A stretch of DNA of 49,273 nt from positions 1 to 49,273 of the forward strand of contig CAZDUO010000024.1 in assembly GCA_964508655.1 (NCBI GenBank). The letters are read 5' to 3'. Below, piece after piece: positions 24,955-32,815 of the stretch. Below the pieces are notes generated by a model, which made no database searches, was not told where the DNA came from, and saw only the letters and a list, made by a program, of their open reading frames with translations. Made by a program: the position numbers and the translations under genes. The stretch's first letter is position 1; each line of letters begins with the position of its first letter. The DNA comes from VBAS01 sp964508655 (GTDB lineage Bacteria; Bacteroidota; Bacteroidia; Chitinophagales; Chitinophagaceae).

Positions 24955-25719
24955 TTACCTGAATACATTATACAGCAACGCAATGGTGTTGATGATGCTG
25001 AATGCAATGCCAAGCCGCTGGGTAAAGAGCTGTTCGTTCAGCCTGGCTTTGTTTTTATTCGGGTTTACCAGCACCACATCATTTTGCCGCAGGTAATAAT
25101 AAGGTGATTCAAAAATTGAGTTATCGGTTAAATCCAGTTTGCCGTATTCCAGCTGGCCATCCACATCACGCAGCACAACAATATCATCTTTTTTGCCGAA
25201 TTGGGTCAGGTCGCCGGAAAGTCCAATCGCCTCGAGAATAGTGAGTCTTTCTGATGGTGATGATAATGTGCCGGGTTTTGCCACTTCGCCAAGCAGTGTG
25301 ATGTGAAAATTCAGCAACCGGACAATAACGACCGGGTTGGTAAGAAAAGTATCGAGCCTGGTTTTTATTACATCTGCCAGCTGGGGTTTGGTAAGCCCTG
25401 CAGCCCGGATGGTGCCCACCCGGGGGTATTGAATATTTCCTTCATTATCTACCAAAAAACCCTGCACCCCACCCGAAGTGCTGCCCCCGAAATTGGCCAG
25501 GTTATACATGGCATCCGTTTTACCCTCATCGGTTGCATCGCTGTAAACCTGTACGGAAAGAAGATCATTTTTCTGAATTAACGGTTCAGTAAATGGTACT
25601 ACGTTTCTTTTGCTGGTATCCGAATAATTTTCAATATACGTAAGATCTCTTTGCGGTGTGCAGGAAAAAAAGAATGCGGGAACGATAACCACTAAAAGGA
25701 GGAGATGCGGTATTTTCAT
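24955..25719 (-). CDS. wza: Wza-like polysaccharide export outer-membrane lipoprotein
   Basis: I use the ATG at 25719 (254 residues) because it gives a proper lipoprotein signal: MKIPHLLLLVVIVPAFFFSC with the lipid-modified Cys at residue 20. A longer start at 25776 would overlap the upstream gene by 4 bases but buries the signal. The mature part has QKNDLLSVQVYSD, the poly_export (PES) domain with DNEGNIQYPRVGTI, then a SLBB domain ITLLGEVAKPGTLSSPSERL and ILEAIGLSGDLT. A C-terminal hydrophobic helix (LGIAFSIINTIALLYNVF) fits the outer-membrane barrel helix of Wza. It forms the exit channel for the glycan. Confidence 0.92.
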   Translation of the reverse strand: MKIPHLLLLVVIVPAFFFSCTPQRDLTYIENYSDTSKRNVVPFTEPLIQKNDLLSVQVYSDATDEGKTDAMYNLANFGGSTSGGVQGFLVDNEGNIQYPRVGTIRAAGLTKPQLADVIKTRLDTFLTNPVVIVRLLNFHITLLGEVAKPGTLSSPSERLTILEAIGLSGDLTQFGKKDDIVVLRDVDGQLEYGKLDLTDNSIFESPYYYLRQNDVVLVNPNKNKARLNEQLFTQRLGIAFSIINTIALLYNVFR

Positions 25720-25772
25720 GCAGGCAGTATTGGCTTTAAAGGAAATGGCTTTTACAAAAATACGGCTTGTTT

Positions 25773-26276
25773 TCATCTTGTCTTTACCGATGCCAGTTTT
25801 GTTTTTTCTACTGATGCCACCAGCACATAACCCAAACTGTCTATAGCCACTTTGGCCGTCCGGTATTTTACTTCAAGTACTTTTCCTTCCTGGTCCATCA
25901 GCGGGCCTACCAAAATTTTCACCCGCTGGTTCACTTTCACTTCCATTGGTTTCACTTCTACATTTTCATACTCATCGAGGAAACGCTTGATGGCATTGAT
26001 TTCTTTTTCTTTTATCACGGCAGGTTTCCCGTTCCAGTAAACAAAGTTGATAATTCCCGGTGTCATTCGCACCCCGGTGCGGTTTTCATCGTTTACTTTT
26101 ACAAAAACATACGATTTAAAGAGCGGTTCTTCCACCACTTTTATCCGGTCGCTCCATTTGCGGCGCACTTTATTCAGCGGACAATATCTTTCCACGCCTT
26201 TTTCAGCAAGCAGCTGACTGACTTTTTTTTCCCATCGCGGCCGGGTGTATACGGCCAGCCATTTTCTTGTGCCCAC
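25773..26276 (-). CDS. UpxY/NusG-family transcription antiterminator of the operon
   Basis: The 167-residue protein (GTG start at 26276) has an N-terminal NusG-like NGN domain: KWLAVYTRPRWEKKVSQLL, then YCPLNKVRRKWSDRIKVVEEPLFKSYVF split here as YCPLNKVRRKWSDR and PLFKSYVFVKV, and a KOW domain near 120-165 containing VKILVGPLMDQEGKVLEV. First-gene NusG paralogues (UpxY) of Bacteroides capsule loci bind the untranslated leader and RNA polymerase to prevent early termination of the long operon. Its place as first gene of a 26-kb operon fits this job. No ATG alternative is close, and the WLAVYT start block sits at the usual position. Confidence 0.9.
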   Translation of the reverse strand: MGTRKWLAVYTRPRWEKKVSQLLAEKGVERYCPLNKVRRKWSDRIKVVEEPLFKSYVFVKVNDENRTGVRMTPGIINFVYWNGKPAVIKEKEINAIKRFLDEYENVEVKPMEVKVNQRVKILVGPLMDQEGKVLEVKYRTAKVAIDSLGYVLVASVEKTKLASVKTR

Positions 26277-26291
26277 AGAACTATTTTTTTT

Positions 26292-26306
26292 GATGGCTTC
26301 GCCATC
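26292..26306. promoter_or_regulatory. Palindromic leader element before the UpxY gene
   Basis: GATGGC/GCCATC arms with a TTC (minus: GAA) loop sit about 16 bases before the GTG start, inside the predicted transcript leader. On the minus strand the hairpin is followed by eight A's, so it is not an intrinsic terminator in either direction. It is a plausible contact site for the antiterminator or a pause hairpin. Confidence 0.5.
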
Positions 26307-26417
26307 TCAGTCACATCAAAAAGTTTTCATATGACTGGCTTTCAGGAATTGAAATTCTGACTGCCGTAAAGGGAGTTTTACGGTTCGGTTGCAAATATAG
26401 GGGGAAATGTGACTGAG
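26306..26417. repeat. 11-bp perfect inverted repeats flanking the operon promoter
   Basis: CTCAGTCACAT at 26306-26316 and its exact reverse complement ATGTGACTGAG at 26407-26417 bracket a 90-base segment that contains the predicted operon promoter. In Bacteroides, capsule promoters are flanked by inverted repeats and flip by site-specific recombination; those repeats are longer. No recombinase gene is in the window. The repeats could also be two half-sites of a regulator. Confidence 0.5.
26392..26399 (-). promoter_or_regulatory. Candidate -7 promoter box of the polysaccharide operon
   Basis: On the minus strand the bases read TATATTTG, an exact match to the Bacteroidota -7 consensus TAnnTTTG. 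A clear TTG at about -33 is not seen. Transcription would begin near 26385, giving a leader of about 110 bases whose first element is the hairpin CCGTAAA/TTTACGG (26364-26370 and 26377-26383). Confidence 0.5.
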
Positions 26418-26528
26418 GGCATAGTAAAATGTCCGGATTATGAATGAATTACTCACACGGGTTAATAACTATGCCCGGCAACTTTGTATTTGAACCCGTA
26501 GTTTAATGCCTTTCGGGCTGTAAGGGTT

Positions 26529-26536
26529 TATCTTTA
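26529..26536 (+). promoter_or_regulatory. Possible promoter box for the NagX-like gene
   Basis: TATCTTTA matches seven of eight positions of TAnnTTTG and lies 19 bases before the TTG start. No -33 element is convincing, so this is weak. Confidence 0.25.
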
Positions 26537-26554
26537 ATCCAAAACTAACTGCTA

Positions 26555-27706
26555 TTGAGTCAAAGGTTTTATTCTCTGGATGTGTTTCGCGGCGCCACGG
26601 TATGCCTGATGATACTGGTAAACAATCCCGGCACTTGGTCGCATATTTATGATCCGCTGGAACATGCACCCTGGCATGGACTTACTCCAACCGACCTGGT
26701 ATTTCCTTTTTTTCTTTTTGCGGTGGGCAATGCCTTGTCGTTTGTAATGCCGCGGATGGAAGCCGGAGGCGATGCTGTGTTTTGGAAAAAAATTTTGAAA
26801 AGAAGCCTGCTGATTTTTGCAATTGGCTTATTTCTCACCTGGTGGCCATTTGTAAAATGGACCGATGCAGGCCTGGCATTCAAACCCTGGTCTTACATTG
26901 ATGAAAAAGGAAATCTGCAAGGAGTGAGGATTTTGGGTGTACTTGCACGCATTGCACTCTGTTATTTTTTTGCTTCGGTGATTATTTATTATCTGAAAGC
27001 AAGAGGAGCATTTCTCACCGGCATTCTGCTGTTGCTTGCATACTGGGTTCTTTGTTTTACGCTGGGTGAAAAAAACGACCCGTACAGCATGAGCGGCTGG
27101 TTTGGCAATAAAGTGGACAAAGCCGTGCTGGGGCTTGCGCACATGTACAAAGGTGAAGGCATTCCTTTCGATCCCGAAGGAATTATGAGTACGATGCCGG
27201 CTATTGTGAATGTACTGTTCGGATATCTTGTTGGTGATTACATTCAAAAAAAAGGCAAAAGCTTTGAGATGCTGAGCGGCTTGTTTGTGGCCGGCGTGGC
27301 CCTGCTGGTTACCGGTTTCTGCTGGGACATGGTATTTCCGATCAATAAAAAAATTTGGACAAGCTCCTATACGGTGTACACTTCGGGCCTTGCCACTATC
27401 ACCATTGCGACGATGATTTACCTTATTGAAATTAAAAATGCAAAAGGCTGGCTGAGTGTGTTTTTCAATGTATTTGGAAAAAACGCCCTTTTTGTTTTTG
27501 CCCTCAGCGCTTTTCTGCCGAAAGGTTTTGCGCTGATAAGATTTGAAGATGGTGTGAACCCCTGGAACTGGCTGTATAAAAAAGTATTCATTCACACAGC
27601 CGGCGCACCGGAAAACGGCTCACTGCTTTACGCAATCTGCATAATCACTTTCATGTGGTTTATCTGCTGGTGGATGGACAGGAAGAAGATTTATGTGAAA
27701 GTGTGA
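26555..27706 (+). CDS. HGSNAT/NagX-like multi-pass membrane acyltransferase (DUF5009)
   Basis: The 383-residue protein starts at a TTG codon; an in-frame stop lies three codons upstream and no ATG fits. SLDVFRGATVCLMILVNNPG and LTPTDLVFPFFLFAVGNALS are the conserved first two helices of the HGSNAT_cat/NagX family, and about ten membrane helices follow. RILGVLARIALCYFFAS, FGKNALFVFALSAF and PWNWLYKKVF are further family blocks. Human HGSNAT transacetylates glucosamine in lysosomes; the bacterial NagX-like proteins are linked to amino-sugar metabolism, with function less certain. It is divergently transcribed from the polysaccharide operon. Confidence 0.85.
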   Translation: MSQRFYSLDVFRGATVCLMILVNNPGTWSHIYDPLEHAPWHGLTPTDLVFPFFLFAVGNALSFVMPRMEAGGDAVFWKKILKRSLLIFAIGLFLTWWPFVKWTDAGLAFKPWSYIDEKGNLQGVRILGVLARIALCYFFASVIIYYLKARGAFLTGILLLLAYWVLCFTLGEKNDPYSMSGWFGNKVDKAVLGLAHMYKGEGIPFDPEGIMSTMPAIVNVLFGYLVGDYIQKKGKSFEMLSGLFVAGVALLVTGFCWDMVFPINKKIWTSSYTVYTSGLATITIATMIYLIEIKNAKGWLSVFFNVFGKNALFVFALSAFLPKGFALIRFEDGVNPWNWLYKKVFIHTAGAPENGSLLYAICIITFMWFICWWMDRKKIYVKV

Positions 27707-27762
27707 TGGAGAGTTGTGAATGGTCAATGGTGAATATGGATTGACGGATTATTGAACATTCA

Positions 27763-27785
27763 CCCCCCCCCCAAAGCAATGGGGG
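27763..27785. repeat. C10/G5 inverted tract between convergent genes
   Basis: Ten consecutive C's (27763-27772) are followed by AAAGCAAT and five G's (27781-27785). The tract lies between the 3' ends of two convergent genes and could form a short hairpin. The rest of the 96-base gap shows nothing recognisable. Confidence 0.5.
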
Positions 27786-27802
27786 ACTACTGACAATTTA
27801 AT

Positions 27803-30800
27803 TCACCACTTCACTTCGCCGATTTCAACTTCACCATATTGGTTGTCCATAATTATAATTTCCGATTTAATAGATTGCCCCGGGCGGCCAAAGTTTTTAA
27901 ACGTTACCATCCTTACCACGGAGGGTATGGAGTTAGTATATCCATAATAATGAAGCGTCACCTTATATTTTCCTGTTTCAGCCGTATTAACCTGGTACTC
28001 TGCCGGGTTATAGTAATTATAGTATGAATTAAAACGATAATCTTTGGTTACGTAGCCGCTGGCTGATTTATTTCCTTTATCCGTATCGGTTCTTTTTCCA
28101 CCCGGCTCGGTTATAATCATCTTATTGAAATCATTTTTATTGCCATCCACCACAATACGCAGGCCACAATCGAGTGGTTTGATTAGGGCGGCTGGTATTG
28201 CCGACAGATCAAGCCCATCCCGGTGAATAGCAATGATACTATTCATTTCATTCAGCATTATCGACTTCATGGTTAGTAATGAACTTTCCTGCTGTTCCCA
28301 ATCTTTTCTTATAGCCGCATATAAAATATCAAGAGCCTGCTGGTACTGCCCCTGCTGGTACAAAGCCCATGCAAGGTCCCGGTGGTGATAAATATTTTGA
28401 GGAAATTCATCCGCCAGGTTTTTGAATACTGCTGCAGCTTTGTCAAACTGATTCCAGTATTGATAAATATATCCAATCGCGGTTATTACGTCTTTATTCC
28501 CCGCTGAAACTTCAGCTGCATTCAGTAAAATGTATTCAGCTTCCTTTTTCAAACCTGATTCAAACAAATGAATAGCCATATCAAAATAAAATCCTGCTGT
28601 TTTGCCATGAATCGCTCTTAACTCATGGTACTTCTCCAATTTGCCGGCCTGATGCGTTTCTTTTAACTCCTGCAGGTAATCCACATCCTTCATGTCTTTG
28701 AGACGATACGATTTAAAAACATAATTATTGCCGGAGTAGTATTTTGGTTTTTTGGTTTGTATAAATATTACACCGTTGGCGCCGCGGCTGCCATAGAGTG
28801 TACTTGCCGCTAACCCTTTCATCACACTTATACTTTCAATATCCTGCACATTCAGGACATTGTTTATTTCACCTTCCACCGGCATTCCATCCAAAACATA
28901 CAGCGGTGAATTATTACGGAGGGATGACACGCCGCGGATGGTTATTGATGACACTGACCCGGGCATGCTGTTTTTCCTGACATCCAAACCGGCCACGCGG
29001 CCTGCCAGGGCTTCTTCCACTGTCAAAAATCCCGGGCTAATTTCATTGGATTGAACTGTCTGAACCGCATAACCAAGCATCTTTTTTTCTCTGCGTATTC
29101 CATAAGCAGTAACAACAACTTCCGACAAACTATTTGATAAATTTCCTTCGGCATTAACTCCTGCTGCTTTTCCTGCGAGGGACTGCACAACACCTGCTGG
29201 TTTATTATCACTTGTACTTACATCATTGTAAATTTCCGATTCAACAAATGAAGCAGCATCAAAGTAAATCTTTTGAGCAGCGCTCCCCCACTTTTCAATT
29301 CTTGTATTATAAACGTCGGCTACTTTCTGAAGTATTTCAAGCGTTGATTGTCTGCCAATCTGCTCCCTCTTTGTTCTTGTATCTTTTTTCACAAATCCTT
29401 TTTCCCTGCATTCTTTTTCCAGTTCCGTTGGCGGCTCAATATTGTATTTGATATAATCTTCCACTCTTTCCAAAACAATAAAGGCTGTGTTTGGCGTAAC
29501 AACCTTTTCTTTTATACCAAAATCCAGTATTTCATTCCAGTTGTAGGTTCTTATTTGTTTTTCAAATGCTGACAACATCGAAATCCGGTCAAGTGCAGAA
29601 CCGGCGCATTCAACTTCTGAATTCACTACCAGTTTTTCAACTGCAGTTATTTTATTGTTGTTGCCATAATGAAAATAAAGTGTATCAGTGCCCGGCTGCA
29701 AAGTGCCGCTAATAAAAACTGTATTACCGATTGCAAGCGGCAGCATTTGATTATAAATAAGCTTTCCGCTTGCTGATGTTATATTAAGCAACCAGTTTTC
29801 AGCAATGGTTCCGCCTGTTATGCCAGTGGAAAATCCAGTACCTGAAATATCAATCACTTTACCTCCGCTGCTGCCTGTGATTGATTGAAGTATGGCAGTA
29901 TTGGCATCGGCGGATGATTTGATACAATAAACCGGTGCATTGCCACTGACCGGATATTTTTTTCCAAAGCTGTTATGGCCATCAGTAAAAATCAAAAACA
30001 TATCTGCTTCCCGGTTTGCCATATCCATATTGCCAAGCTGCGTGGCGCCATCATAATTTATCCGCTCAATGTACTGAACCCAGCGGCTGTTAAAATTGTT
30101 CCCGGTATAAAAAACGGCCGTATCAAGCAGCCGGTGATTGAACGGAGTAATTGTGAGTTGAGCAATCCGGTGATAGGAAATAAATTGACGCAGAAAACTG
30201 ATTTCCCGGTTGATGTTTCTCTTTTCCCCGGAAGCCGACGCATCCCAGTAAACAACAAGTCGCCGGGGATGCAGGGAAAAGGATTTCTCCACACCGGGCT
30301 TATGCCGAAGCGCAAAATGAATTTGTCCACCAGCCTGCCTGGTACAATAAAATGTTGATGCAGTAACAGGGATGGCAAATGAAACCGGCTGATTCAAAAC
30401 AATATTTTCCTGTACCTGCTTTAGTTCATATTGCCCTGCTTTTTCTGCAAAAAGCCGATGAGAAATCAATCCGTCTCTTGCCACCGGTTTTGAGTCGCCC
30501 GTATTTGCAAGAATATTCAGTACAAACAGCTTTGTTGTGTCCCTTACATTCCATGGCATCCGGTAAACAAAAAATCCTTTTTCTTCTTTCAGCAATTGCT
30601 GAATTGTCATCGTCACTTTTCTGCTGCCACCGGCAGGCACAGGGAAAATGCGAAGGCTGTAATGACCGGGCCAATCCATGGTAAGCAGAGCAGGATCAAT
30701 TCTTTTTCCCACAATTGTATTGTAGGCATTGGTTGCTTTCCATTTTTCTTCAATGGAACCATCCCTGTATGTGCCAGACAAATCAAGCTGAAAAGCCGTA

Positions 30801-31024
30801 ATCACCTGGCCGGGATTCAACTCAAAACGATAAAGCCCTTCTATCACTTCCTTATTGGGATTATAAAATTCCAGTTCAATAAAAGTAGTGGCGGTAAACA
30901 TATCTGCTTTTACATCCGTGGAGCATCTTACCAACACCATGGGTTTATCCCAGGGGCGGTTTTGAGCAACAGACTTAAAACTGATTACAATAATTAATGC
31001 TGCAAGAAGATATACTTTCCGCAT
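27803..31024 (-). CDS. Secreted VIT-vWA protein with TonB plug, TPR and DUF2135-like domains
   Basis: I use the ATG at 31024 (1073 residues), which opens a signal peptide MRKVYLLAALIIVISFKSVA cut before QNRPW. Domains in order, numbered from this start: VIT domain about 25-150; vWA-like domain about 253-405 with a MIDAS-type DASAS (261-265) and FTDGHNS; a linker with GVVQSLAGKAAGV near 611-623; a SusC-like TonB plug about 633-758 (SEVVVTAYG, ALAGRVAGLDV, SSITIRGVSSLRNNSPLYVL, STLYGSRGANGVIFIQT); TPR helices about 810-920; and a C-terminal DUF2135-like beta domain about 950-1070. No TonB beta-barrel follows the plug. It is probably periplasmic or surface-associated; the function is unknown. 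A single uninterrupted frame covers all domains. Confidence 0.8.
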   Translation of the reverse strand: MRKVYLLAALIIVISFKSVAQNRPWDKPMVLVRCSTDVKADMFTATTFIELEFYNPNKEVIEGLYRFELNPGQVITAFQLDLSGTYRDGSIEEKWKATNAYNTIVGKRIDPALLTMDWPGHYSLRIFPVPAGGSRKVTMTIQQLLKEEKGFFVYRMPWNVRDTTKLFVLNILANTGDSKPVARDGLISHRLFAEKAGQYELKQVQENIVLNQPVSFAIPVTASTFYCTRQAGGQIHFALRHKPGVEKSFSLHPRRLVVYWDASASGEKRNINREISFLRQFISYHRIAQLTITPFNHRLLDTAVFYTGNNFNSRWVQYIERINYDGATQLGNMDMANREADMFLIFTDGHNSFGKKYPVSGNAPVYCIKSSADANTAILQSITGSSGGKVIDISGTGFSTGITGGTIAENWLLNITSASGKLIYNQMLPLAIGNTVFISGTLQPGTDTLYFHYGNNNKITAVEKLVVNSEVECAGSALDRISMLSAFEKQIRTYNWNEILDFGIKEKVVTPNTAFIVLERVEDYIKYNIEPPTELEKECREKGFVKKDTRTKREQIGRQSTLEILQKVADVYNTRIEKWGSAAQKIYFDAASFVESEIYNDVSTSDNKPAGVVQSLAGKAAGVNAEGNLSNSLSEVVVTAYGIRREKKMLGYAVQTVQSNEISPGFLTVEEALAGRVAGLDVRKNSMPGSVSSITIRGVSSLRNNSPLYVLDGMPVEGEINNVLNVQDIESISVMKGLAASTLYGSRGANGVIFIQTKKPKYYSGNNYVFKSYRLKDMKDVDYLQELKETHQAGKLEKYHELRAIHGKTAGFYFDMAIHLFESGLKKEAEYILLNAAEVSAGNKDVITAIGYIYQYWNQFDKAAAVFKNLADEFPQNIYHHRDLAWALYQQGQYQQALDILYAAIRKDWEQQESSLLTMKSIMLNEMNSIIAIHRDGLDLSAIPAALIKPLDCGLRIVVDGNKNDFNKMIITEPGGKRTDTDKGNKSASGYVTKDYRFNSYYNYYNPAEYQVNTAETGKYKVTLHYYGYTNSIPSVVRMVTFKNFGRPGQSIKSEIIIMDNQYGEVEIGEVKW

Positions 31025-31069
31025 AAGCTGAGGTTTAATTAACAGATGCGGAAATTTTTCTGATTGCAT

Positions 31070-31102
31070 AAAAAAACTCCCATTACTTTTTGTAGTGGGA
31101 GT
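31070..31102 (-). terminator. Intrinsic terminator downstream of rtcB
   Basis: On the minus strand ACTCCCACTAC and GTAATGGGAGT (one G-U pair) close a 5-base loop and are followed by a run of seven T's. It lies 92 bases after the rtcB stop and 46 bases before the next ATG, so it ends rtcB transcription or attenuates entry into the VIT-vWA gene. Confidence 0.85.
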
Positions 31103-31193
31103 ACTCTTAAATACACAAATGGAATTTGATTAAACGGTTATTGCCCTGTCATTGGTAAATGTTTTAACCCCTGAAAATTCAACTTATACAGCA

Positions 31194-32660
31194 TTATTCA
31201 CCTTCCACCTCATTGCCACTCTTCTTCCTCCAGCTCTTATGCGGCGCCCCGTCCATCTTCACAATCTTTGGTATGAATTTGCCCACAATATCCACCAGCG
31301 CTTTTTGCGACTGCATCACCGCTTCGATGTCTTTGTAGGCAAAAGGGGATTCATCCTTTCCGCCACCAAGAAGTTTTACACCGTGCCGCTCCACTTCTTC
31401 GTTAAATTCTTTATCACTCACCGATTGCATGGCGCGGCTTCGGCTCATTTTGCGGCCGGCGCCATGAGCTGCCGAATTCAGCGAAGCAGATTCACCTTTG
31501 CCTTTTACAATAAAACCCGGAGCGGTCATAGAGCCGGGAATGATGCCAAGCACATTTTTCCCGGCCGGTGTGGCCCCCTTGCGGTGAACAATCACATTTT
31601 TCTTCTCTCCTTCTCCAAGGTGCAGGGTTTCTTTCCAGGCAAAGTTGTGATGATTTTCCACCATCTTCAGCGGCCGCCGGCCAAGCTGCATTGCAATTTT
31701 ATCATGAATCACATGATGGCAGGCCGAAGCATAATCGCCTGCAAGGTTCATGGCCTTCCAGTATTCCATTCCTTCCTCTTCATCTAGACTCAGCCATGCA
31801 AGATTCTTTGCTTCCTGCGGCAAGCGTCTTTTGCTGATGGCAAGTTTGGTGTAGTGATTGGCAATGTTTGCTCCCAATGCTCTTGAACCCGAGTGTGATA
31901 ATAAACCAACATAACTCCCGGCCTCAAGACCCAGCGCTTCATCTTTTTCGGTAATTTCCACTATGCCGAATTCTACAAAATGATTTCCCGAACCGGAAGT
32001 GCCAAGTTGTTTCCATGCCCGGCCCTGCAAACCTTTCAGCAAGGGCATTTCATCAAACAAAGGATTTTCCATCACTGCGTGGTCAGCAGCCATTTGAAAC
32101 TGTGCGCCGGCGCCGAACAGGGTTGCTTCCAGCAGTTCACGGGTGAAATAATTTTCTTTTTGACTCAACTCTTTCGGGTTAATGTCAAATACACTCAGGC
32201 ACATGCGGCAGCCAATGTCAACCCCAACGCCATAAGGAATGACGGCATTCTCTGTAGCAAGTACGCCACCAATAGGCAGGCCATAGCCGCTGTGCGCATC
32301 GGGCATTAAAGCCCCCGCCACACTGATGGGAAGTTTGGCCGCCTGGTACATCTGGTGCAGCGCTCCTTCTTCAATATGTTCTTGTCCGAAAATATTGAAA
32401 GGGATACCTGAGGCATTCAATGAAATATTCAGCCCTTCGGTTTCCGGTTTTGGCAAAAGCTGTTTTGCAATCAAACCTAATACTGCATCGCCTGCATAAT
32501 CCTGTGGTGACTGCAATACTTCTCTCAGTATTTCAAATGCCTGTTCCTTGCTGTGCCATTTGAAATTTTTTTCCATCACATTCATGGCAATGCTGATAAC
32601 CGGCCCCTGCGGATAGCCCAGGGAGCGGAGCTCTTTGCCGGTGATTCGGAGTTTGGCCAT
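31194..32660 (-). CDS. rtcB: RNA-splicing ligase RtcB
   Basis: The 488-residue enzyme is RtcB, which joins 2',3'-cyclic-phosphate or 3'-phosphate RNA ends to 5'-OH ends using GTP and Mn. Visible blocks: MPDAHSGYGLPIGGVLAT, VIPYGVGVDIGCRMCLSV (Mn-binding Asp/Cys), LGTSGSGNHFVEFG (His/Asn metal and GTP site), LSHSGSRALG, VENHHNFAW, VIVHRKGATPA, PGSMTAPGFIV and SLNSAAHGAGRKMSR, the last containing the guanylylated His region. The usual GVDIGCGM reads GVDIGCRM. The chain is complete. It may serve tRNA or rRNA repair; no archease or RtcR gene is adjacent. Confidence 0.95.
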   Translation of the reverse strand: MAKLRITGKELRSLGYPQGPVISIAMNVMEKNFKWHSKEQAFEILREVLQSPQDYAGDAVLGLIAKQLLPKPETEGLNISLNASGIPFNIFGQEHIEEGALHQMYQAAKLPISVAGALMPDAHSGYGLPIGGVLATENAVIPYGVGVDIGCRMCLSVFDINPKELSQKENYFTRELLEATLFGAGAQFQMAADHAVMENPLFDEMPLLKGLQGRAWKQLGTSGSGNHFVEFGIVEITEKDEALGLEAGSYVGLLSHSGSRALGANIANHYTKLAISKRRLPQEAKNLAWLSLDEEEGMEYWKAMNLAGDYASACHHVIHDKIAMQLGRRPLKMVENHHNFAWKETLHLGEGEKKNVIVHRKGATPAGKNVLGIIPGSMTAPGFIVKGKGESASLNSAAHGAGRKMSRSRAMQSVSDKEFNEEVERHGVKLLGGGKDESPFAYKDIEAVMQSQKALVDIVGKFIPKIVKMDGAPHKSWRKKSGNEVEGE

Positions 32661-32696
32661 AGTTTGATTATTTAATTTAAGATTTTTTCAGGAAAA

Positions 32697-32773
32697 GCGT
32701 CCCCGCCGCAACTGATGCCGAATTTTTCCGGCACAGGCGGGGAACGCCAGCCCGGCTGAATCTTTCAGGCGGG
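32697..32773 (-). promoter_or_regulatory. Strongly structured leader upstream of rtcB
   Basis: Two hairpins fill the 155-base gap before rtcB. The larger has arms GCGTCCCCGCC (32697-32707) and GGCGGGGAACGC (32736-32747, one bulge) enclosing an inner stem TGCCG/CGGCA. The smaller has arms CCCGGCTGAA (32751-32760) and TTCAGGCGGG (32764-32773). On the minus strand an AAGGAGGAG stretch lies just before them. It could be an RNA regulatory element, a dispersed repeat or a transcript-end structure; I recognise no known riboswitch. Confidence 0.5.
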
Positions 32774-32815
32774 TTTACTCCTCCTTTCTGCACATGTTGT
32801 TTTATCAATCATATT

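Noticed and set aside
26292..26306. GATGGC/GCCATC hairpin as a terminator
   Set aside because: No T-run follows it on either strand; on the minus strand A's follow, so it is more likely a leader element.
27763..27772. C10 tract as a phase-variation switch
   Set aside because: It lies between the 3' ends of convergent genes, outside any coding frame or promoter.
32697..32797. Y RNA or tRNA-like RNA beside rtcB
   Set aside because: No T-loop or acceptor-like stem could be found; only two hairpins are present.
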